DNA of 5,231 nt, from assembly GCA_903643055.1 (NCBI GenBank), contig CAHJWV010000103.1, positions 1 to 5,231 of the forward strand, in the 5' to 3' direction. Under the pieces are notes generated by a model, which did no database searches, was not told where the DNA came from, and saw only the letters and a program-made list of their open reading frames with translations. Position 1 is the first letter of the stretch, and every line of letters starts with the position of its first letter. A program made the translations under genes and the position numbers. This document shows, piece by piece, positions 1 through 5,231 of the stretch. Origin of the DNA: Burkholderiales bacterium. GTDB taxonomy: Bacteria; Pseudomonadota; Gammaproteobacteria; Burkholderiales; Burkholderiaceae.

Positions 1-16
1 CGAGCACCGCAGCGCA

Positions 17-121
17 GTCCGGCTTTCAGCCGGACCACCTCCGTCGGGTCGCCTTTCTTTTGGTTCCTTTTCTTTGGCGAAGCAAAGAAAAGGAACTCGG
101 CCGTCGGGACGAAATCCCGAC
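17..121. repeat. Composite palindromic intergenic element with three perfect hairpins
   Basis: Three perfect inverted repeats follow each other. Hairpin A has an 8-bp stem (17-24 with 28-35) and a TTC loop. Hairpin B has a 14-bp stem (63-76 with 83-96, GTTCCTTTTCTTTG) and loop GCGAAG, extendable by a G-T pair at 62/97. Hairpin C has a 7-bp stem (103-109 with 115-121, GTCGGGA) and a five-base loop. A pyrimidine-rich stretch at 54-75 carries two near-identical decamers (TTTCTTTTGG at 54 and TTTTCTTTGG at 68). From memory, blocks built around this central palindrome recur between genes in many Burkholderiales genomes, so a REP-like dispersed element is the best reading, but copy number cannot be tested in one window. 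No T-run follows the stem of hairpin B on either strand, so it is not a standard intrinsic terminator. It separates this operon from whatever lies upstream. Confidence 0.6.
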
Positions 122-155
122 ACCTAAGCCAACCTCAACAACCCCAAAAAACAGA
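122..155 (+). promoter_or_regulatory. A/C-rich leader without Shine-Dalgarno sequence
   Basis: The stretch between the hairpin block and the aminotransferase start is rich in A and C. Positions 129-153 contain no G at all, so no Shine-Dalgarno pairing of any kind is possible just before the ATG at 156. Such a leader should be weakly structured and could allow SD-independent initiation. I see no convincing -35/-10 pair in 1-155, so the promoter may lie further upstream or may not match the sigma-70 consensus. The absence of G is seen directly; the mode of initiation is inference. Confidence 0.4.
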
Positions 156-1256
156 ATGAAGAACCTCGACTTCATCGATCTCAAATCCCAATACGCAGCC
201 CTCAAAGAAAAAATCCACGAGCGCATGCAACGCGTCCTAGACCACGGCCAATACATCATGGGTCCCGAGGTCGAAGAACTCGAAGCCGCGCTGCAAACCT
301 ACACCGGCGCCCCCCACTGCATCACCGTCTCCAGCGGCACCGAAGCGCTGCTGATCAGCCTGATGGCGCTCAACCTGAAGCCTGGTGATGAAGTCATCAC
401 GACGCCGTTCACCTTCGCGGCCACCGCCGAGACCATCGTGTTGCTCGGCGGCGTGCCGGTGTTCGTCGACATCGAGCCCGACACCTGCAACATCGACGCC
501 TCGTTGATCGAGGCGCGCATCACGCCGCGCACGTGGGCTGTTATGCCGGTCAGCATGTATGGCCAGGTGGCCGACATGGACGAGATCAATGCGGTCGCGG
601 TGCGCCACGGGCTGACCGTCATCGAAGATGCGGCGCAGAGCTTTGGTGCGAGCTACCAGGGCCGCAAGAGTGGCAACCTCAGCACCATCGCCTGCACCAG
701 CTTCTTCCCGAGCAAGCCGCTGGGCTGCTATGGCGATGGCGGTGCCATCTTCACCAGCGATGGAGAGTTGGCTCAAGCCTGCCGCGAGATCAGGGTGCAT
801 GGCCAGAGCGCGCGCTACTTCCATACGCGCGTCGGCGTCGGCGGCCGCATGGACACCTTGCAGTGCGCGATCGTGCTGGCCAAGCTGGAGCGCTTCGAAT
901 GGGAGCTGGATCGGCGAGAGGCGATCGGCGCGCGCTACCGCAAGCTGCTCGCCGGCTCGCGCGTGGAGCTGCTGCGCGTGCGGCCCGACCGCAACTGCGT
1001 GTGGGCGCAGTACACCGTGTTCGTCGAGCGCCGGGCCGAGGTGCAGGCGGCCTTGAAGGCGCAAGGCATTCCGACGGCAGTGCATTACCCGCGCCCGCTG
1101 CACCTGCAGCCGGTCTATGCGCACCTGGGCCGCGCCGATGCCTATCCGCACAGCGTGGCGGCCAGCGAACGGGTGCTGAGCCTGCCGATGAGCGCCGACC
1201 TGAGCGAAGCCCAGCAAGACACTGTGGCCGAAGCGCTGATCCGCGCTGTCGCGTGA
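156..1256 (+). CDS. DegT/DnrJ/EryC1/StrS-family PLP sugar aminotransferase (WbpE-like)
   Basis: This 366-residue protein is a type I-fold, PLP-dependent nucleotide-sugar aminotransferase. Visible hallmarks are the N-terminal FIDLKSQYAAL and LDHGQYIMGPEVEELE signature, the phosphate-binding SSGTEAL (59-65), VIEDAAQSFGASY (155-167; D158 and Q161 contact the cofactor ring) and SFFPSKPLGCYGDGGA (182-197), where K187 should form the Schiff base. PTAVHYPRPLHLQP (306-319) is the usual C-terminal substrate-region motif. Length is normal for the family. As I recall it, the wording is closest to WbpE/WlbC, which use glutamate to aminate UDP-2-acetamido-3-oxo-glucuronate on the way to di-N-acetylated mannuronic acid; that substrate is inferred. 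The ATG at 156 is chosen because family similarity begins there. An in-frame TTG at 60 would add 32 residues encoded by the upstream hairpins. No ribosome site is present. The first roughly 45 codons favour CAA, AAA and CTC, unlike the rest of the gene. Confidence 0.95.
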   Translation: MKNLDFIDLKSQYAALKEKIHERMQRVLDHGQYIMGPEVEELEAALQTYTGAPHCITVSSGTEALLISLMALNLKPGDEVITTPFTFAATAETIVLLGGVPVFVDIEPDTCNIDASLIEARITPRTWAVMPVSMYGQVADMDEINAVAVRHGLTVIEDAAQSFGASYQGRKSGNLSTIACTSFFPSKPLGCYGDGGAIFTSDGELAQACREIRVHGQSARYFHTRVGVGGRMDTLQCAIVLAKLERFEWELDRREAIGARYRKLLAGSRVELLRVRPDRNCVWAQYTVFVERRAEVQAALKAQGIPTAVHYPRPLHLQPVYAHLGRADAYPHSVAASERVLSLPMSADLSEAQQDTVAEALIRAVA

Positions 1257-1287
1257 ACCGGCCTCGGTTGCTGCTGAGCCACCGCTG

Positions 1288-2601
1288 ATGTCCGGCTTCC
1301 GGTCCATCCTCCACAACGCCGGCTGGAATCTGCTCGGCAATCTGATGCCGATGCTGACCGGCCTGTTGGCCGTGCCTTATCTCGTCAAGCAGCTCGGCAC
1401 CGAGCGTTTCGGCTTGCTCAGCCTGGGCTGGATCTTGATCGGCTATTTCGGCTTGTTCGACTTCGGCCTCGGGCGCGCGCTGACCAAGATGGTGGCCGAG
1501 CGCTGGCGTGGCGGGCGCGATGACCCCGCGCTCGAATCGCTGTGCTCCACCGGCCTCGCGATGGGCTGCGCGGCCGGGCTGGCCGGCGGCGTGCTGGTGG
1601 CGCTGGGCGCCTTCAGCAGCGCGCTGTGGTTCACGGGCTGGTCGCCAGCCTTGCTCGATGAAACGCGCAGCGCGCTCGTGATCGTCGGCGCCGGCGTGTT
1701 GCCGACCGTCGGTGCGGCGGTGTTGCGCGGTGTGCTCGAGGGCTATCAACGCTTCAAGGGGCTGACCGCGATCCGCGTGCCGGCCGGCGTGTTGCTGTTT
1801 GCCGCGCCTTGCCTCAGCGCCTATTTCACGCCGCGGCTGGATGCGGCCGTCGCGGCGCTCACACTGACGCGCTGGCTGATGTGGCTTGCGCATGGGCTGA
1901 TGTGCCGCACTTCGGTGCGGCTGTCGGTCGCTGCGGTGCAGCGGCAATGGGTGATGCCGCTGCTGCGCTTCGGTGGCTGGTTGACGGTCAGCAATGTGGT
2001 CGGGCCGGTGATCGTCTACCTCGATCGCTTCATCATCGGCGCGCTGTTGCCGCCCAACCAACTGGCGTATTACGCCGCGCCCTTCGAAATGGTGTCGCGG
2101 CTGCTGGTGATACCGATGTCCTTGACCGGTGCCTTGTTCCCGGCGCTGGCCAGCGCGCAAAGCCGCGATGGCCCGCAGGCGCGCGCGCTGCGCCGCCAGG
2201 CTTTCTTGTTGACCGGTGCGATCGTGCTGCCGGCCGCGTTGATCGGCGGGCTGGCGGCTGCGCCCTTGCTGCGCTTGTGGCTCGGCGAAGAGTTCGCGCA
2301 GCACGGCGCCCGCGCGATGCAGATCCTGCTGATCGGCTTTGCCTTCAATGCGCTGGCGCAGATCCCGATGGTCGCGATGCACGGCCATGGCCTCGCGCGG
2401 CAGACGGCGACCTTGCATCTGGTCGAGCTGCCGCTGTATGCGCTGTTTCTTTATGCGATGGTGCAAGGCCACGGCCTGGAGGGCGCGGCCGCGGCCTGGT
2501 CGGCGCGCGGCGCGCTCGACATGATCGCGCTGAGCTGTTTGCTGCGCCGGGCCGAACGGCCGGGCGCCGCGGTTGCCGTTACTTCCGCAAAGGTGGGATG
2601 A
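1288..2601 (+). CDS. Wzx-type O-antigen/polysaccharide flippase (MOP superfamily)
   Basis: The product is a 437-residue, very hydrophobic inner-membrane protein. I count about 12 likely membrane helices, roughly at residues 15-35, 42-62, 87-110, 126-150, 160-180, 185-205, 228-252, 256-290 (perhaps two), 305-328, 342-366, 375-393 and 396-418. The N-terminus (NAGWNLLGNLMPMLTGLLAVPYL is the segment 10-32) and the second helix followed by FGLFDFGLGRALTKMVAE (54-71) are typical of polysaccharide-biosynthesis flippases of the MATE/MOP type. The family moves undecaprenyl-diphosphate-linked oligosaccharides across the inner membrane before polymerisation. It starts 31 bases after the aminotransferase stop. 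Upstream there is only a weak TGAG at 1275-1278, and no other in-frame start lies close by. Length is typical. Many O-antigen wzx genes are AT-rich, whereas this one matches its GC-rich neighbours. A teichuronic-acid or exopolysaccharide exporter of the same superfamily cannot be excluded. Confidence 0.9.
   Translation: MSGFRSILHNAGWNLLGNLMPMLTGLLAVPYLVKQLGTERFGLLSLGWILIGYFGLFDFGLGRALTKMVAERWRGGRDDPALESLCSTGLAMGCAAGLAGGVLVALGAFSSALWFTGWSPALLDETRSALVIVGAGVLPTVGAAVLRGVLEGYQRFKGLTAIRVPAGVLLFAAPCLSAYFTPRLDAAVAALTLTRWLMWLAHGLMCRTSVRLSVAAVQRQWVMPLLRFGGWLTVSNVVGPVIVYLDRFIIGALLPPNQLAYYAAPFEMVSRLLVIPMSLTGALFPALASAQSRDGPQARALRRQAFLLTGAIVLPAALIGGLAAAPLLRLWLGEEFAQHGARAMQILLIGFAFNALAQIPMVAMHGHGLARQTATLHLVELPLYALFLYAMVQGHGLEGAAAAWSARGALDMIALSCLLRRAERPGAAVAVTSAKVG
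2590..2596 (+). promoter_or_regulatory. Ribosome binding site deciding the methyltransferase start
   Basis: AAGGTGG differs from the ideal AAGGAGG at one base and lies at the very end of the flippase gene. Its distance to the ATG at 2604 is 7 bases, which is ideal. Its distance to the ATG at 2598, which overlaps the flippase stop as ATGA, is only 1 base, which is too short. It therefore favours 2604 as the main start. Confidence 0.55.
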
Positions 2602-2603
2602 GC

Positions 2604-3257
2604 ATGGATGACTACGCGGCCAAGCCCGCGCTGTATTTCGACAACGTGCGTGCCGAGATCGAGCCGCTGCTGCCGGCGCGTGCCGAGCGCGTGCTCGACA
2701 TCGGCTGCGGTGCCGGTGCCACCTTGCAGTGGCTGAAGCAAAGCGGCCGCAGCGGCCATGGCGTGGGCATCGAGATGATGGAAAGCGCCGCCACTGTCGC
2801 GCGCACGCGGGTCGATGAAGTGCATGTGGGCGACGCCAATGCGCTGATCGATACGGTGCTCGCGCCAAGATCGTTCGATCTCGTTTTATGTCTGGATGTG
2901 CTGGAGCACCTGGTCGACCCTTGGGCCTTCGTCGCCCGCGCGCAGCAGGTGTTGAAGCCGGGTGGCCGGATGATCGCTAGCCTGCCGAACGTGCGCCATC
3001 TGCGCGTGGTGCTGCCGCTGCTGCTGGCCGGGCGCTGGCGCTATGAAGCGTCGGGCATCCTCGACCGCACGCACCTGCGCTTCTTCACCCGCGAAAGCGC
3101 ACTGGCGCTGATGTCGACCGACGGCCTGCGCGTTACCGAATGGCGCCGCCGCTTGCCGCCGCACGGCTCGAAGGCTGGGCTGCTGAACCTCGCATCGCTG
3201 GGCCTGGCGCGCGATCTGGTGACGATGAGCTACTTGATCGCGTCGGTGCGGGCCTGA
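2604..3257 (+). CDS. Class I SAM-dependent methyltransferase
   Basis: This 217-residue protein has a Rossmann-type methyltransferase fold of the Methyltransf_11/23 kind. Motif I is VLDIGCGAGATL (30-41), the acidic residue after strand 2 is E57 in VGIEMME, FDLVLCLDVLEHL (91-103) forms the motif IV/post-IV region, and LKPGGRMIASLPN (117-129) is the strand-5 region. The later LDRTHLRFFTRES (153-165) is common in methyltransferases found inside O-antigen and glycan clusters. It would use S-adenosylmethionine to methylate a sugar, a lipid-linked glycan or a chain end; the acceptor cannot be read from sequence. The last 25 residues are fairly hydrophobic and may lie against the membrane. An in-frame ATG at 2598 overlaps the flippase stop as ATGA and would add MS; ribosome-site spacing favours 2604. 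Either start implies coupling to the flippase. The open frame extends back to 1809, but that part is a shadow of the flippase gene. Confidence 0.9.
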   Translation: MDDYAAKPALYFDNVRAEIEPLLPARAERVLDIGCGAGATLQWLKQSGRSGHGVGIEMMESAATVARTRVDEVHVGDANALIDTVLAPRSFDLVLCLDVLEHLVDPWAFVARAQQVLKPGGRMIASLPNVRHLRVVLPLLLAGRWRYEASGILDRTHLRFFTRESALALMSTDGLRVTEWRRRLPPHGSKAGLLNLASLGLARDLVTMSYLIASVRA

Positions 3258-3258
3258 G

Positions 3259-4251
3259 ATGGCGGTGATCCATACCGAGGCCCCCCCAGCCACGCCCAAG
3301 GTGTCGGTGATCATCCCGTCGTTCAACCACGCCGCCTACCTTCGTGAATGCGTGGACAGCGTGCTGTCGCAAGACCATCCGAACACAGAAGTCACCGTGG
3401 TCGACGACGGGTCGAGCGATGGCTCGCTCGCCATCCTGCAGTCGTATGGCGAGCGCATCCAGCTGATCCAGCAACGGGGTGGCCGCCAGGCCCGCGCGCG
3501 CAACCTCGGCCTGCGGGTCGCCAGCGGCGAGCTGATCGCCTTTCTCGATTCCGATGACCGTTACCTGCCCGGCCGCTTGAGCGCCGCTGTGGCTGCGTTT
3601 CAGGCGCAGCCCGAGGCCGAGGTGGTCTGGGGCGACTACCGGCGCATCGATGATCACGGTGCGCTGATGGCCGAGGCCCGCTGGCCTGGATCTGCAGACG
3701 ACTTCCGGCGCGTGCTGATTGCCAGCAATCCGATCTGCAATGCCACCGTCACCTTGCGCCGGCGCGTGCTCGATGAAATCGGCGGCTTCGATGAACGCGT
3801 GCCGCGGGTTTGCGATGGTGCGGCCTGGTACCAGATCGCCGCGCGCGGCCATCGCTTTGTTCACCTGGACCGGCTGATGCTCGATTACCGCTTGCACCGC
3901 GCCAACGATAGCAGCCGCTTTGCGCCGATGACGCACGACCGCGACACTGCGCTCGTCAGCGCTGCGCAAGCCTATGTGCAGTTCGGCGTGTTGCGTACTG
4001 CGGCCGATCTGGCCTGGCTGGAGCGCGCGATGCTGCGCCAGTATTCGTTCCGCGCGGCGGCCTGGGTGCGGCGTGCGCGGGCGCGTGGGGCTTTGAATGG
4101 GGCCTTGGGAGGCGTCGACTCCGCCCGAGCCGTTCATCCCGTTCACGAATGGCGCGCACGCCTGTATGAAAAGCTCGGCTCCGACGCCGGCCTGTCGATG
4201 CTGGCGCGCTTGCATGCCTTCAAGCACCGTGTCATCGGGAGGGCGCGATGA
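3259..4251 (+). CDS. Family 2 glycosyltransferase (GT-A fold)
   Basis: This 330-residue cytoplasmic or membrane-associated enzyme has a GT2 catalytic domain in roughly its first 220 residues. VSVIIPSFNHAAYLRECVDSVL (positions 15-36) opens the nucleotide-binding half, VVDDGSSDGS (47-56) supplies D49/D50 for the uridine part, and FLDSDDRYLPGRL (95-107) contains the metal-binding DxD (D97-S98-D99). IGGFDERV (174-181) precedes VCDGAAWYQIAARG (184-197), where D186 is the likely general base; the usual acidic residue before it is C185 here. A basic, helical tail of about 110 residues with many Arg/Ala follows and has no recognised domain. The family transfers a sugar from a nucleotide donor to an acceptor, probably the growing lipid-linked repeat unit; donor and linkage are unknown. 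The ATG follows the methyltransferase stop with one base between (TGAGATG), so coupled translation is likely. Only weak G-rich sequence lies upstream as a ribosome site. Confidence 0.92.
   Translation: MAVIHTEAPPATPKVSVIIPSFNHAAYLRECVDSVLSQDHPNTEVTVVDDGSSDGSLAILQSYGERIQLIQQRGGRQARARNLGLRVASGELIAFLDSDDRYLPGRLSAAVAAFQAQPEAEVVWGDYRRIDDHGALMAEARWPGSADDFRRVLIASNPICNATVTLRRRVLDEIGGFDERVPRVCDGAAWYQIAARGHRFVHLDRLMLDYRLHRANDSSRFAPMTHDRDTALVSAAQAYVQFGVLRTAADLAWLERAMLRQYSFRAAAWVRRARARGALNGALGGVDSARAVHPVHEWRARLYEKLGSDAGLSMLARLHAFKHRVIGRAR
4238..4242 (+). promoter_or_regulatory. Strong ribosome binding site for the SDR gene
   Basis: GGAGG within GGGAGGG (4237-4243) lies 5 bases before the ATG at 4248, inside the end of the glycosyltransferase gene. 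It is the clearest Shine-Dalgarno sequence in the window and supports 4248 as the start despite the four-base overlap with the upstream gene. Confidence 0.7.
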
Positions 4252-5222
4252 GCGCGGCGTGGCTCGTCACCGGGGCCTCTGGCTTCATCGGCCAGGCGAC
4301 CTTGCTTGCGCTGCGCACCGGCGAGGCTGAGCGGCCGATCTACATCGCGAGCCGCCAGGCTGCGGGCGATCCATCGCCCAGCACCACCCGCTTCATCCCG
4401 CTGGTGCTGGACCTCGCGTCGCCGCGCATCGAGCTGCCCACCGGCATCGAAACCGTGCTGCACCTGGCCGGCGAAAAGCGCGACCCGGCGCGGATGGAAG
4501 CGGTAAACCATCTCGGCGCCCTGCATCTGGCCGAGGCGGCCGCGCGCGCCGGTGCGAAGCGCTTTGTGCACCTCAGCAGCGTCGGTGTCTATGGCGCACC
4601 CAAGCATGCCGGCCGCGTCGATGAATCGCATGCCCACACGCCGCGCAATGCGTATGAACGCAGCAAGTGGGCTGGCGAGCAGGCGGTGCGCGAGCGTTGC
4701 GCGGCGCTCGGCCTGCCCTGCGTCGTGCTGCAGCCGAGCAATGTCGTCGGCGCCGTGCCGGGGCGAAGTTATCCCTTGTTGGGCCTCGCGCGCATCGTCG
4801 GCCGTGGCTGGTTTCGCTACTTTGGGCGCGGCGATGCCTGGGTCAACTATGTGGCGGTCGAAGACGTGGCCGCCTCGTTGCTCGCTGCTGCGCGCAGCGA
4901 GTCGGGCGGCAGCTTCATCGTCAACACGCCGGTACCGCTGCGCACGCTGATTGGCGGCATGGCCGAATCGCTGGGTGTCGAGTTGCCGACGAAGCATCTG
5001 CCCTTGTGGCTCGGGGCGGCGGCGGCCCGCGCCGGTGCGGTCGGCCGTGCTCTGCTGCGGCGCGAGCTGCCGTTCTCGCCCGAGCGCTATCTGGAGTTGA
5101 CCAACACCACGCGCTATGACGGCGAGGCCATCACGCGGGCCTTGGGCTTTGCTTATCCGACCGGCATCGGCCCCGCGGTGCGTGCGATGCTGCAGCGCTA
5201 TCGGCACGAGGGCCTGGTTTGA
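4248..5222 (+). CDS. Extended SDR: NAD-dependent epimerase/dehydratase-family sugar enzyme
   Basis: This 324-residue protein belongs to the extended short-chain dehydrogenase/reductase family that works on nucleotide sugars. WLVTGASGFIGQATL (5-19) is the N-terminal glycine-rich dinucleotide site, D55 in VLDLAS (53-58) is the usual adenine-side acid, and VLHLAGEKRDP (70-80) is the strand-4 motif. FVHLSSVGVYG (106-116) carries the catalytic Ser (110/111), and NAYERSKWAGEQ (134-145) holds Y136 and K140. QPSNVVGAVPGR (162-173) and YVAVEDVAASL (201-211) are the usual substrate-side elements. The C-terminal region binds the sugar part and sets specificity; I do not recognise a specific subgroup. 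It could be a C4-epimerase, a 4-ketoreductase such as those making QuiNAc, or a dehydratase. The start overlaps the glycosyltransferase stop as ATGA and has a strong ribosome site. Length is normal, with no sign of damage. Confidence 0.9.
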   Translation: MSAAWLVTGASGFIGQATLLALRTGEAERPIYIASRQAAGDPSPSTTRFIPLVLDLASPRIELPTGIETVLHLAGEKRDPARMEAVNHLGALHLAEAAARAGAKRFVHLSSVGVYGAPKHAGRVDESHAHTPRNAYERSKWAGEQAVRERCAALGLPCVVLQPSNVVGAVPGRSYPLLGLARIVGRGWFRYFGRGDAWVNYVAVEDVAASLLAAARSESGGSFIVNTPVPLRTLIGGMAESLGVELPTKHLPLWLGAAAARAGAVGRALLRRELPFSPERYLELTNTTRYDGEAITRALGFAYPTGIGPAVRAMLQRYRHEGLV

Positions 5223-5231
5223 TGCGCATTC
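5222..5231 (+). CDS. Probable start of the next operon gene (truncated by window end)
   Basis: An ATG at 5222 shares its A with the stop codon of the SDR gene (TGATG), the same close coupling seen between earlier genes. A GAGG at 5208-5211 lies 10 bases before it and could serve as ribosome site. Only the codons for Met-Arg-Ile and one further base are visible. Met-Arg-Ile is a common beginning for glycosyltransferases and SDR enzymes, but nothing about function can be claimed from three residues. Confidence 0.5.

Noticed and set aside
63..96. Central 14-bp hairpin as an intrinsic terminator
   Set aside because: No T-run follows the stem on the plus strand, and the flank on the minus strand is A-rich, not T-rich; the T-rich tract precedes the stem.
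60..155. Upstream extension of the aminotransferase from a TTG at 60 (32 extra residues)
   Set aside because: It would be encoded by the hairpin block, has low-complexity basic sequence unlike the family, and the family N-terminus begins exactly at the ATG at 156.
1256..1269. Small hairpin AACCG/CGGTT between the aminotransferase and flippase genes
   Set aside because: A 5-bp stem without a T-run is expected by chance in GC-rich DNA, and the genes look co-transcribed.
237..1340. 367-residue minus-strand open frame
   Set aside because: It lies antisense to the clearly real aminotransferase gene and has low-complexity Arg/Ala/His composition.
1809..2597. 263-residue N-terminal extension of the methyltransferase frame
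   Set aside because: It is the flippase gene read out of frame, without membrane character or motifs. The methyltransferase fold begins after 2598/2604.
790..2868. 692-residue open frame on the minus strand
   Set aside because: It is a shadow of the flippase and methyltransferase genes: rich in Arg, Ala, Gln and His, with no domain motifs, and explained by GC-rich codons that rarely give antisense stops.
3133..4227. 364-residue minus-strand open frame
   Set aside because: It lies antisense to the GT2 gene with intact catalytic motifs; no recognisable family or start context.
4143..5207. 354-residue minus-strand open frame
   Set aside because: It lies antisense to the SDR gene; composition is typical of a shadow frame.
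1..5231. CRISPR array, tRNA, rRNA, insertion sequence or phage/defence genes
   Set aside because: No regularly spaced repeats, cloverleaf-like sequence, transposase motifs or defence domains were seen; nearly all of the window is explained by glycan biosynthesis genes.

Overview
The window is uniformly GC-rich with strong G/C preference at third codon positions. It looks like a betaproteobacterium, probably Burkholderiales. That guess rests on codon style and on the palindromic block at the left edge, which resembles dispersed intergenic elements I remember from Comamonadaceae- and Rubrivivax/Leptothrix-type genomes. It is an inference and could not be searched.

Layout: bases 1-121 are non-coding and hold three perfect hairpins in a row. 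Bases 122-155 are an A/C-rich leader with no Shine-Dalgarno sequence. From 156 onward all convincing genes are on the plus strand and tightly packed: a WbpE-like nucleotide-sugar aminotransferase (156-1256), a Wzx-type lipid-linked oligosaccharide flippase (1288-2601), a class I SAM-dependent methyltransferase (2604-3257; alternative ATG at 2598), a family 2 glycosyltransferase (3259-4251) and an extended-SDR NAD-dependent sugar epimerase/dehydratase/reductase-like protein (4248-5222). A further gene probably begins at 5222 and runs off the window. After the first gene, spacing is 31 bases, then overlap or near contact, so a single operon with translational coupling is likely.

Together the genes look like part of an O-antigen or exopolysaccharide cluster. 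The aminotransferase and SDR enzyme would make a modified, probably amino, nucleotide sugar. The GT2 enzyme would add a sugar to an undecaprenyl-linked repeat unit, the methyltransferase could decorate or cap a sugar, and Wzx would flip the finished unit to the periplasm for polymerisation. No polymerase (Wzy), chain-length regulator or initiating transferase is in the window.

I found no tRNA, rRNA, CRISPR array, insertion sequence or convincing minus-strand gene. The long minus-strand open frames are shadows of GC-rich genes. I see no clearly new biological system. The most unusual points are the triple-hairpin block with the SD-less leader, and the change of codon style within the first part of the aminotransferase gene.
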